This document shows positions 9,017-16,310 of a stretch of 47,604 bases of DNA, one piece after another. The notes below the pieces were generated by a model, which saw nothing but the letters and a program-made list of their open reading frames with translations, was not told the origin of the DNA and did not search any database. Source of the DNA: Bacteroidaceae bacterium (GTDB lineage: Bacteria; Bacteroidota; Bacteroidia; Bacteroidales; Bacteroidaceae); the NCBI GenBank assembly GCA_024683455.1, contig JAIKYE010000041.1:1-47604 (forward strand), written 5' to 3'. Made by a program: the position numbers and the translations under genes. Positions within the stretch are counted from its first letter, which is position 1. The number at the start of each line of letters is the position of its first letter.

Positions 9017-9295
9017 ATGAACAACAAGGAATTCATATCAGCTTTAAGTGCTAAGACAGGTTTCAGCACGAAGGAGACAGTGCAAATGACAAGTGATGTC
9101 ATTAGTGTTATAACAAACGAGTTGACCGAAGAAAATGCAATAGGCATTACGGGGTTTGGAACCTTTGAGGTGAAGAAGAAGCTGGAGCGTGTTCTAGTGA
9201 ATCCTGCGACCAAGCAGCGTATGCTTGTTCCACCAAAGATGGTGGTAAGTTTTAAACCCAATACAGGTATGAAGGATAAGGTTAATGGTAAATAA
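9017..9295 (+). CDS. HU/IHF family DNA-binding protein
   Basis: A 92-residue nucleoid protein of the HU/IHF family. The helical N-terminal dimer body (KEFISALSAKTGFSTKETVQMTSDV) is followed by the beta-arm region (GFGTFEVKKKLERVLVNPATKQRMLVPPKMVVSFKP); the NPATKQ proline at the arm tip that intercalates into DNA is present. It binds the minor groove and bends DNA. It starts 17 bp after rimO and ends 8 bp before a second, much longer HU-domain gene, so the two are probably co-transcribed and could form heterodimers, which is inference. Confidence 0.92.
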   Translation: MNNKEFISALSAKTGFSTKETVQMTSDVISVITNELTEENAIGITGFGTFEVKKKLERVLVNPATKQRMLVPPKMVVSFKPNTGMKDKVNGK

Positions 9296-9303
9296 GTTGC
9301 ATT

Positions 9304-10443
9304 ATGGAAGGTAAAGTATTACTCCAAGATCTGGCTCAGTCATTAGCTGTAAAAAGAAATTCAAAACTCAAGGATGCTGAAGTGTTCATGAAGGCATTCT
9401 TTGAGACTATCAGCGAAGGTATCCTGCAAGATAAAATAGTTAAGATTAAAGGGCTGGGTACCTTTAAGATGATAGAAGTACAGGAACGTGAGAGCGTAAA
9501 TGTAAATACGGGAGAAAGAATTGTTATCCCAGGACATTCAAAGATATCCTTTACGCCTGATAATGAACTTAAAGATCAGGTTAATAGGCCTTTTGCATTG
9601 TTTCAGACAGTTGTCATTAATGAAGGAACATCATTGGAGGATATGGAGAAGTTCGATGAGCAGACATCTTTGAATGACGGTTTGGTAGAGACGGAAGTTC
9701 CTAATACTCCAGAAACTCAGGAAATTTCGGAGACACCAGAGACGACAGAAATACCAGATGTTCCAGAGACTCCAGAAACTCAGGATGTTTCAGAGACGAC
9801 AGAAATACCAGAGGAACCAAATGCTCCAGAGGCTCAAGAGGTTCAGAAAGAAGAAAAGCTTTCAACTGTCAATTCTCAACTTTCAACTTCTGAAGAGCAC
9901 AAGTGGTGGCATATCAGTCCTGCTATGTTGGGCCTGCTGTTTGCCTTCTTCTGGATAGTTTTGCTGGTTGGCTATTTCATTGGTAAGTATAATTGTTGTG
10001 ATATCGACAAAATCTTCAATAAAAACATTCAGGAGCCTACCGTTGTGGTAGATACAGTCTTTGTAGTGAAGAGGGTTGAGCCTGATTCAGCTTACATTAA
10101 AGCTATAGAAGACTCCCTCAAAAACGCGATACTGTCAGTAAGGCCTATACAGAAAGAACAGCCCAAGGTTGTGGCTTCTCAGGCGGAAAAGGCTGCTCCA
10201 AAGCCTGTTGCCGAAAAGAAGCCAATTCCTGCTGCTAAGAAACAAGGTCCTGTAGCGTATGAAATTGTTGGACTGAAAGGTACGAGAACCATAAAGTGGG
10301 GTGATTATCTGCTGAAGATAGTTAGAGAAGAGTATGGAACGGAAGATGCACTTAGGTATGTAATATCGTACAATAAGTTCACGGATCCCAATAATGTGCC
10401 TGTAGGAACTGAAGTAAAGCTTCCTAAATTAAGAGAAAAATAA
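9304..10443 (+). CDS. HU domain-transmembrane-LysM fusion protein
   Basis: A 379-residue protein in which an HU-like DNA-binding domain (about 1-95, LGTFKM, NVNTGERIVIPGHSKISFTP) is joined by an acidic Pro/Glu/Thr repeat linker (about 130-185) to a single transmembrane helix (about 203-227). A basic, Ala/Pro-rich stretch (about 285-315) then leads to a C-terminal LysM-like domain (about 322-376, IKWGDYLLKIVREEYG, NVPVGTEVKLPKL). Topology would put HU in the cytoplasm and LysM, a peptidoglycan-binding fold, in the periplasm, physically linking nucleoid and wall. Similar proteins occur in Bacteroidota, but a function is not known to me. The linker contains four tandem 7-bp repeats (9862-9889). 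Co-transcribed with the HU gene just upstream. Confidence 0.85.
   Translation: MEGKVLLQDLAQSLAVKRNSKLKDAEVFMKAFFETISEGILQDKIVKIKGLGTFKMIEVQERESVNVNTGERIVIPGHSKISFTPDNELKDQVNRPFALFQTVVINEGTSLEDMEKFDEQTSLNDGLVETEVPNTPETQEISETPETTEIPDVPETPETQDVSETTEIPEEPNAPEAQEVQKEEKLSTVNSQLSTSEEHKWWHISPAMLGLLFAFFWIVLLVGYFIGKYNCCDIDKIFNKNIQEPTVVVDTVFVVKRVEPDSAYIKAIEDSLKNAILSVRPIQKEQPKVVASQAEKAAPKPVAEKKPIPAAKKQGPVAYEIVGLKGTRTIKWGDYLLKIVREEYGTEDALRYVISYNKFTDPNNVPVGTEVKLPKLREK
9706..9812 (+). repeat. Direct repeat in the acidic linker of the HU-LysM gene
   Basis: A block starting at 9706 is repeated from 9769: a 15-base segment recurs exactly at 63 bp distance (9706-9720 and 9769-9783), and a following 21-base segment recurs at 54 bp distance (9738-9758 and 9792-9812). 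The two copies differ by a 9-bp, in-frame deletion. They encode the Pro-Glu-Thr repeats of the linker. Confidence 0.8.
9862..9889 (+). repeat. Four tandem heptamers inside the HU-LysM gene
   Basis: Four adjacent 7-bp units (TCAACTG, TCAATTC, TCAACTT, TCAACTT) encode the STVNSQLST stretch just before the membrane helix. Since 7 is not a multiple of 3, gain or loss of one unit shifts the frame. Confidence 0.8.
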
Positions 10444-10458
10444 CATTAAATGTTATTT
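10438..10458 (+). terminator. AT-rich palindrome at the end of the ftsY operon
   Basis: Two perfect 10-bp arms (10438-10447 and 10449-10458) flank one base and overlap the stop codon of the HU-LysM gene. It may be a weak terminator or 3' processing hairpin; no long T run follows, so a protein-binding site is also possible. Confidence 0.4.
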
Positions 10459-10514
10459 ATATAGGGACATTTAACAGATTTAAACATACGGATAACCTTT
10501 TTTGTGTTTTGTGT

Positions 10515-10546
10515 ATTGTAAATATCTTAAAATAGCAGTAACTTTG
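10515..10546 (+). promoter_or_regulatory. Promoter of the moxR-bat gene chain
   Basis: ATTG (10515-10518) and TAACTTTG (10539-10546) are 20 bp apart, close to the Bacteroidota -33/-7 consensus. The moxR start follows 33 bp downstream. Confidence 0.65.
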
Positions 10547-10579
10547 TGCTCAAAAAGATAAAAAATACAATACACAAAA

Positions 10580-11575
10580 ATGGCAGAATCAATAGATATT
10601 CGTGAACTAAATGAACGAATAGAAAAACAAAGTGGTTTCGTAACCAACTTGGTTACAGGAATGAACCAGGTGATTGTCGGACAGAAACACCTGATAGAGT
10701 CTTTACTTATAGGCTTGCTTAGTGACGGTCATGTTTTACTGGAAGGCGTTCCCGGTTTGGCTAAGACAAAGGCAATTAAGACCTTGTCTCAGTTGGTGGA
10801 CGCTAAGTTTAGCAGAATTCAGTTTACTCCCGATCTTCTTCCCGCTGACGTTATAGGTACCATGATCTATAGTCAGAAGGATGAGAAGTTTATGGTAGAG
10901 CAGGGGCCTGTTTTCGCTAACTTCGTTTTGGCAGATGAAATTAACCGTGCTCCAGCAAAGGTACAGAGTGCTTTGCTTGAAGCTATGCAGGAGCGTCAGG
11001 TCACCATCGGCAAGACAACCTTTGCTCTTCCAAAGCCTTTCTTGGTACTCGCAACCCAGAACCCGATAGAGCAGGAAGGAACCTATCCATTGCCTGAGGC
11101 ACAGGTGGACCGTTTCATGCTAAAGGTCGTTATAGACTATCCCAAGTTGGAAGAGGAAAAACTGATTATCCGCCAGCAAATTTCTGGTACCGATGACAAT
11201 GTACGTCCTGTGGTTTCTACAGAGGATATTACGAAGGCTCGCGAAGTTGTTCGTCAGGTTTATATAGACGAGAAAATAGAGCAGTACATTGCCGATATCG
11301 TTTTTGCTACCCGCTATCCCGAGAAATATAGCTTGAAGGAGATTCAAGATTACATTGAGTTTGGCGCATCTCCTCGCGCCAGCATAAATCTGGCTCTTGC
11401 ATCAAGGGCTAATGCCTTCATCAAACATCGTGGCTATGTTATCCCCGAGGATGTTAGGGCTGTAGCTTTTGATGTCCTCCGTCATCGTATTGGTCTGACT
11501 TATGAAGCAGAAGCCAATAACATTACCAGCGAGGAGATTATCAGCAAGATTATCAACAAGGTAGAAGTTCCCTAA
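10580..11575 (+). CDS. MoxR family AAA+ ATPase
   Basis: A 331-residue MoxR-type AAA+ ATPase, a chaperone thought to mature von Willebrand factor A (VWA) domain proteins or their substrates. Walker A is GVPGLAKT (56-63), Walker B is in VLADEINRAP, and sensor 1 is the ATQNPIEQEG motif; the lid domain with SPRASINLALASRA is present. It is first in a chain with DUF58, DUF4381-like, two VWA genes, and batC-E, the standard MoxR/VWA gene neighbourhood. Length is typical and the ATG start is well placed behind a promoter. Confidence 0.95.
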   Translation: MAESIDIRELNERIEKQSGFVTNLVTGMNQVIVGQKHLIESLLIGLLSDGHVLLEGVPGLAKTKAIKTLSQLVDAKFSRIQFTPDLLPADVIGTMIYSQKDEKFMVEQGPVFANFVLADEINRAPAKVQSALLEAMQERQVTIGKTTFALPKPFLVLATQNPIEQEGTYPLPEAQVDRFMLKVVIDYPKLEEEKLIIRQQISGTDDNVRPVVSTEDITKAREVVRQVYIDEKIEQYIADIVFATRYPEKYSLKEIQDYIEFGASPRASINLALASRANAFIKHRGYVIPEDVRAVAFDVLRHRIGLTYEAEANNITSEEIISKIINKVEVP

Positions 11576-11587
11576 TTCCTATTATCA

Positions 11588-12457
11588 GTGGATACATCTG
11601 ATATTTTAAAGAAGGTTAGGCAGATTGAGATCAAGACCAAGGGCTTGAGCAATAACATCTTTGCTGGTGAGTATCATTCTGCGTTCAAGGGACGTGGTAT
11701 GGCTTTCAGTGAAGTGCGTGAGTATCAGTACGGTGATGATATACGTGACATAGAATGGAACGTAACGGCTCGATTCAATAAGCCTTATGTGAAGGTCTTT
11801 GAAGAGGAGCGCGAGTTGACCGTCATGTTGCTTATTGATGTCAGTGGAAGTCTTGACTTTGGTACGCAGAAACAGACTAAGCGTGAAATGGTAACGGAGA
11901 TTGCTGCGACTCTGGCATTCTCTGCTATTCAGAACAATGATAAAATTGGTGTAATCTTCTTCACAGACAAGGTGGAGAAATTTATTCCGCCTAAGACGGG
12001 CAGGAAGCATATCCTGTACATCATTCGCGAGTTGCTGGATTTCAATCCTGCAAGTAACAGGACAGACGTGGGTTTCGCCCTTCAGTACATGACTCAGGCA
12101 ATAAAAAGACGTTGTACGGCCTTTGTAATTAGCGACTTTATCGATCAGAAAGATTTTTGCCAGTCTCTATCTATAGCCAACAGAAAGCATGACGTTGTTG
12201 CCATTCAGGTATATGACAAGAGGGTGGCTGAGTTGCCTAATATCGGTCTAGTGAAGATGCGTGACGCTGAGACTGGAATGGATATGGTTGTTGATACAAG
12301 CAGCAGGAAGGTGAGAGAGGCGCAATACCGATGGTGGACTAATCTTAACCTGAAATTGAAAGATACCTTCAATCGAAGCAATGTGGATTCCGTCAGTATC
12401 CGAACAGATCAGGATTATGTGAGCTCTCTGATGACGTTATTTGCGCAAAGAGGTTGA
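11588..12457 (+). CDS. DUF58 domain protein (MoxR-associated)
   Basis: A 289-residue cytoplasmic DUF58 protein. The family signature YQYGDDIRDIEWNVTAR (about 47-63) is followed by a VWA-like fold with the metal-site motif DVSGS in MLLIDVSGSLDFG. DUF58 proteins are constant partners of MoxR ATPases. The start is GTG at 11588, 12 bp after the moxR stop; no ATG fits the N-terminus. No transmembrane segment is seen. The exact biochemical role is unknown. Confidence 0.92.
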   Translation: MDTSDILKKVRQIEIKTKGLSNNIFAGEYHSAFKGRGMAFSEVREYQYGDDIRDIEWNVTARFNKPYVKVFEEERELTVMLLIDVSGSLDFGTQKQTKREMVTEIAATLAFSAIQNNDKIGVIFFTDKVEKFIPPKTGRKHILYIIRELLDFNPASNRTDVGFALQYMTQAIKRRCTAFVISDFIDQKDFCQSLSIANRKHDVVAIQVYDKRVAELPNIGLVKMRDAETGMDMVVDTSSRKVREAQYRWWTNLNLKLKDTFNRSNVDSVSIRTDQDYVSSLMTLFAQRG

Positions 12458-12476
12458 TAAAAAAAAGAACAATATT

Positions 12477-13556
12477 ATGCGTATTTATAAGATTCTGTTT
12501 TGCTTGGCATTGACTTTGTCTATGTCATATGCCAATGCTCAGGTGCTTGTCGATGTAAGAGTGGATAGTCTGCAGCTTCTTATAGGCGAACAGACGGACT
12601 TGACCCTTGGCGTGACTCTGGGCGCAAAGCAAAAGTTACAGTTACCTGCGCTGAGAAAGGGAGAAGAGATTATTCCTAACGTAGAGGTGATTGATGTTCA
12701 ACGTCCTGACACCAATCTGCTTGACGAGGGAAAACGAATGGAAATCATTCAGCGTTATACCATTACAGCTTGGGATTCTTCGTTGTATTATCTGCCTCCC
12801 TTTGAAGTAAATGTGGATGGAAAGAAATATAAGTCGAAGAGTTTGGCTATTAAGGTATATACTGTAGATGTAGATACGCTGCACATAGATAAATTCTTTC
12901 CGCCAAACGGTGTTATGAATGTTCCTTTCGCCTGGAGCGATTGGGAGGGGATTGTTTATGCCACATTTGTATTGGTTCTGCTTCTTATTGTTTGTGTAGT
13001 TCTGCTCTATCATATCGTTAATGGCAAACCAATTGTAAGGATAATACGCAGAAAGAAAGTCCTTCCGCCTCACAAGGTTGCCATCGACGAAATTGAGAAA
13101 ATTAAGGCTGCCAGGAAATGGGCCGAGGAGGATAGTAAGGAGTATTATACTTTGCTTACAGACACCTTACGTACATACATCAAGGACCGCTATGGATTCA
13201 ATGCGATGGAGATGACCTCTGCAGAAATTATTGAGCGTCTAATTGCAGACAACAACGAAGAGGCGCTGTCTGAGTTGCGTGAGATTTTTACAACGGCCGA
13301 TCTTGTTAAGTTTGCCAAATACAACACTCTTATAAATGAGAATGACGCCAATCTGGTTGCTGCGTTGGAGTATATTAATCAGACAAAGCAAGAGGTTGAC
13401 CCCAATGCCAAACCAGAACCCGAAATCATTAAAGAGACGGATAAGAAGAGAATGAATCAGGTTCTTGCTATGAAAGTTCTCATGGGAGTGCTGATTGTGA
13501 TATCTATATGTTTAACCTGCTGGCTGATATGGCGTTCTATTGACATATTGCTGTAG
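12477..13556 (+). CDS. Exported DUF4381-like membrane protein of the bat operon
   Basis: A 359-residue protein with a signal peptide (MRIYKILFCLALTLSMSYANA), a beta-rich periplasmic domain, a transmembrane helix at about 160-180, a cytoplasmic helical domain (PPHKVAIDEIEKIKAARKW, YYTLLTDTLRTYIKDRYGF), and a C-terminal transmembrane helix. The position between DUF58 and batA and the cytoplasmic helices suggest the DUF4381 group found in MoxR/VWA operons. The frame is open from 12441, but ATG 12477 is chosen because it gives a clean signal peptide and lies 19 bp after the DUF58 stop. It is required company of BatA/BatB in most such operons, although its function is unknown. Confidence 0.85.
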   Translation: MRIYKILFCLALTLSMSYANAQVLVDVRVDSLQLLIGEQTDLTLGVTLGAKQKLQLPALRKGEEIIPNVEVIDVQRPDTNLLDEGKRMEIIQRYTITAWDSSLYYLPPFEVNVDGKKYKSKSLAIKVYTVDVDTLHIDKFFPPNGVMNVPFAWSDWEGIVYATFVLVLLLIVCVVLLYHIVNGKPIVRIIRRKKVLPPHKVAIDEIEKIKAARKWAEEDSKEYYTLLTDTLRTYIKDRYGFNAMEMTSAEIIERLIADNNEEALSELREIFTTADLVKFAKYNTLINENDANLVAALEYINQTKQEVDPNAKPEPEIIKETDKKRMNQVLAMKVLMGVLIVISICLTCWLIWRSIDILL

Positions 13557-13570
13557 AATATAGTTTTATT

Positions 13571-14569
13571 ATGACATTTGCATCTCCTGCATATTTTTTC
13601 CTATTGCTGTTACTGATACCTTACATTATCTGGTATATGTTGCAGCATCTTAAATCTACGCCTTCGATTAGGGTGAGCACGCTGAACGGATTGTTCCACA
13701 CACCTAATACCTTGCGTAATTATTTGCTTCATTTTCCTTTTGTGTTAAGGTTGGCGTGTTTTGTTCTTGCCATTATTGCTTTGGCAAGGCCTCAGACAAC
13801 TAACAATTGGAGCACCAAGCATACAGACGGTATAGACATTATGCTATGTATGGATGTGAGTACCAGTATGTTGGCCGAGGATTTGAAGCCCAACCGTATA
13901 GAGGCTGCAAAAGAAGTAGCTATTCAATTCATTAACGGCCGCCCTAACGATAATATAGGTCTTACACTTTTTGCCGGTGAAGCATTTACTCAATGTCCTA
14001 TGACGGTAGACCATGCTGTTTTGCTGAATCTGTTAAACGGTATGAGAGTTGATATGGCCCAAAACGGTATGATAGAAGATGGTACTGCAATAGGTATGGG
14101 TATTGCTAATGCACTGACTCGTCTTAAGGATAGTAAGGCAAAGAGTAAGGTTATTATCTTGTTAACTGACGGTACTAATAACAGAGGACAGATAAGTCCC
14201 AATACAGCAGCTGACATAGCTAAGAGTTACGGTATTAGGGTCTATACCATTGGTGTTGGTACAAACGGAACCGCGAAATATCCGATTCCTGTTGCAGGAC
14301 GTATTGAATACATGAACGTCCCCGTTGAGATAGACACAAAGACACTTGCCTCTATAGCAAAAAAGACCGAAGGAGAGTTTTATAGAGCGACAAATACCCA
14401 GAAACTCTTTGAGGTGTATAAGGAAATAGACAAACTGGAGAAAACAAAGATGAATGTAAAGAAGTACTCAAAAAAGTATGAGGCTTTTGGTATTTTTGTC
14501 TTCTTTTCCCTCTTGTCGTTAGTTCTGGAGATAGTATTAAGAAATACCTATCTGCAAAGAATACCATAA
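13571..14569 (+). CDS. batA: Aerotolerance protein BatA (VWA domain)
   Basis: A 332-residue inner-membrane protein. Two N-terminal hydrophobic helices (about 5-22 and 55-75) precede a VWA domain whose metal-site motif is DVSTS in MLCMDVSTSMLAED; ILLTDGTNNRG carries the third metal loop. A C-terminal transmembrane helix (about 300-322) closes the protein. In Bacteroides fragilis the bat genes were linked to growth after oxygen exposure. It lies 14 bp after the DUF4381-like gene and 12 bp before its paralogue batB. Confidence 0.92.
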   Translation: MTFASPAYFFLLLLLIPYIIWYMLQHLKSTPSIRVSTLNGLFHTPNTLRNYLLHFPFVLRLACFVLAIIALARPQTTNNWSTKHTDGIDIMLCMDVSTSMLAEDLKPNRIEAAKEVAIQFINGRPNDNIGLTLFAGEAFTQCPMTVDHAVLLNLLNGMRVDMAQNGMIEDGTAIGMGIANALTRLKDSKAKSKVIILLTDGTNNRGQISPNTAADIAKSYGIRVYTIGVGTNGTAKYPIPVAGRIEYMNVPVEIDTKTLASIAKKTEGEFYRATNTQKLFEVYKEIDKLEKTKMNVKKYSKKYEAFGIFVFFSLLSLVLEIVLRNTYLQRIP

Positions 14570-14581
14570 ATGGAGTAGAGT

Positions 14582-15619
14582 ATGCCAAGATTTGAAAATC
14601 CCAATCATTTATATTTATTTCTAGTATTAATCCTATTGATACTGGTACATTATTATTCTGTATATAGAAGACAGAATAAGATTAAGAAGTTTGGAGATAA
14701 AAGCCTTGTTAAAGACCTGTTGATTGACGTCTCTGTATGGAAACCCGAAGTCAAGTTCTGGCTGTGCATGCTTTCTCTTTCGATGTTCATTATAGCATAC
14801 GCACGTCCTCAGTTTGGCACTAAAATTGAAAAGCGGGATCGTATGGGTATAGAGGCTATCATTGCTATGGATGTCAGCAACTCCATGTATGCTGAGGATG
14901 TAAAGCCCAACCGTCTGGAGAAAGCTAAGATGATGATGAGCAATATGGTAGATGGAATGAGGGATGACAAGGTAGGACTTATCGTCTATGCCGGTCAGGC
15001 TTTTACTCAGATTCCCATTACCAGCGATTATGTCAGCGCCAAGATGTTTTTGGAGACGATATCGCCCTCTATGATATCTGTCCAAGGTACAGATATTGCA
15101 GAAGCAATACGTTTGGGATGTAAGTCCTTTACGCAGCAGGAAGGGGTTGCCAGGGCTATATTCCTTATTACTGACGGTGAAGATAATGAGGGTGGAGCTA
15201 TCGATGCTGCCCGTGATGCTGCAGAAGCTGGTATTAGGGTATATATATTGGGCATTGGTGATCCCTTGGGTGCTCCGATTCCCATACCTGGTACAAATCA
15301 GTATATCATTGACGAGGAGGGTAATACTGTTGTTTCTAAACTTAATGAAGAGATGTGCCGTGAGATAGCAAGAGCTGGTAATGGTTCATATATCTTCGTT
15401 GATAACAGCTCTTCGGCTCAGAAGAAGTTGTCTGAACAATTGGACAAACTGGCAAAATCTAAGATTGAAAGCCAGATATACAGTGAATATGACGAGCAGT
15501 TTCAGGGCTTCATCATCCTTGGTATCATTTTCCTGATATTGGATGCATTATTCCTGGAGCGTAGCAGTCATCGCAAGTTATTTTCGAATCTTCTAAGGAA
15601 TAGAGAATATGTCAAATAG
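14582..15619 (+). CDS. batB: Aerotolerance protein BatB (VWA domain)
   Basis: A 345-residue paralogue of BatA: N-terminal hydrophobic segments (about 10-22 and 58-77), VWA domain with DVSNS in AMDVSNSMYAED and LITDGEDNEGG, and a C-terminal membrane helix (FIILGIIFLILDALFL, about 310-326). BatA and BatB probably form a membrane complex with the VWA domains on the periplasmic or cytoplasmic face, which the sequence alone does not settle. The stop overlaps the batC start by 11 bp, indicating tight coupling. Confidence 0.93.
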   Translation: MPRFENPNHLYLFLVLILLILVHYYSVYRRQNKIKKFGDKSLVKDLLIDVSVWKPEVKFWLCMLSLSMFIIAYARPQFGTKIEKRDRMGIEAIIAMDVSNSMYAEDVKPNRLEKAKMMMSNMVDGMRDDKVGLIVYAGQAFTQIPITSDYVSAKMFLETISPSMISVQGTDIAEAIRLGCKSFTQQEGVARAIFLITDGEDNEGGAIDAARDAAEAGIRVYILGIGDPLGAPIPIPGTNQYIIDEEGNTVVSKLNEEMCREIARAGNGSYIFVDNSSSAQKKLSEQLDKLAKSKIESQIYSEYDEQFQGFIILGIIFLILDALFLERSSHRKLFSNLLRNREYVK

Positions 15620-16298
15620 AATCTTATCCATTATAATATGCCTCGTTTCCTGCTTGTGCATAGCAGCGCAGAGTGACAGGGATCACATAAGAAGAGGTAA
15701 CCGATTGATGCGTGACACCTTATATACAAAGGCACAGGTGGAGTACCAAAAAGCTCGTGAGATTGATAACACCAATGCTATTGCCCACTATAACTTAGGC
15801 AACGCCTTTATGTCTCAGAATAAAATTGAAGATGCAATAAAGGAATATGACGCAGCTTCAAAGTTTGAGCGGAATAAGATTCGTCTGTCGAAAATATATC
15901 ATAATATGGGTGTCTTGTTTCAGATGGCGCGACGTTATGACTTGGCTGTAGCCAGCTATCAGCAATCGTTACGCAATGACCCTACAAACAACGAGACCAG
16001 ATATAACTATGCTCTTAGTCTCTATCTTGCCAAGAAATTTCCGTCTCCTCAGAGCGACCCGAATCAGCAGCAAGACAAGAATAGCAAGGATGAAAAGAAA
16101 GAGCAGGGCAAACAGGAAAAAGAGAAGCAGAATAAGGAGAATAAACAAAATCAGCAGGAAGAACCAAAGCCTGATATGAGTAAGGAGAATGCAGAGCAGA
16201 TGCTGAAGGCTGCCATGCAGGACGAGAAATCTACTCAGGAAAAATTGCAACGCGCCCTGCAGCAACCACAAAGAAAGCGTTTGCAGAAACAATGGTAA
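15609..16298 (+). CDS. batC: Aerotolerance protein BatC (exported TPR protein)
   Basis: A 229-residue exported TPR protein. Signal peptide 1-20 (ILSIIICLVSCLCIAAQ), then about three TPR units (AIAHYNLGNAFMSQNKIEDAIKEY, IYHNMGVLFQMARRYDLAVASY), and from about 150 a highly charged Lys/Glu/Gln tail. TPR arrays act as protein-docking scaffolds, here presumably for BatA/B in the periplasm. The last residues (QPQRKRLQKQW) are unusually basic. Confidence 0.9.
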   Translation: MSNRILSIIICLVSCLCIAAQSDRDHIRRGNRLMRDTLYTKAQVEYQKAREIDNTNAIAHYNLGNAFMSQNKIEDAIKEYDAASKFERNKIRLSKIYHNMGVLFQMARRYDLAVASYQQSLRNDPTNNETRYNYALSLYLAKKFPSPQSDPNQQQDKNSKDEKKEQGKQEKEKQNKENKQNQQEEPKPDMSKENAEQMLKAAMQDEKSTQEKLQRALQQPQRKRLQKQW

Positions 16299-16310
16299 AG
16301 TAATAGAATC

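Noticed and set aside
12441..12476. Upstream TTG start for the DUF4381-like gene
   Set aside because: It would overlap the DUF58 gene and add a charged segment before a clean signal peptide; ATG 12477 is better.
15969..16292. Minus-strand hydrophobic frame opposite the batC tail
   Set aside because: Leu/Phe-rich antisense of a Lys/Glu-rich low-complexity tail, not a membrane protein gene.
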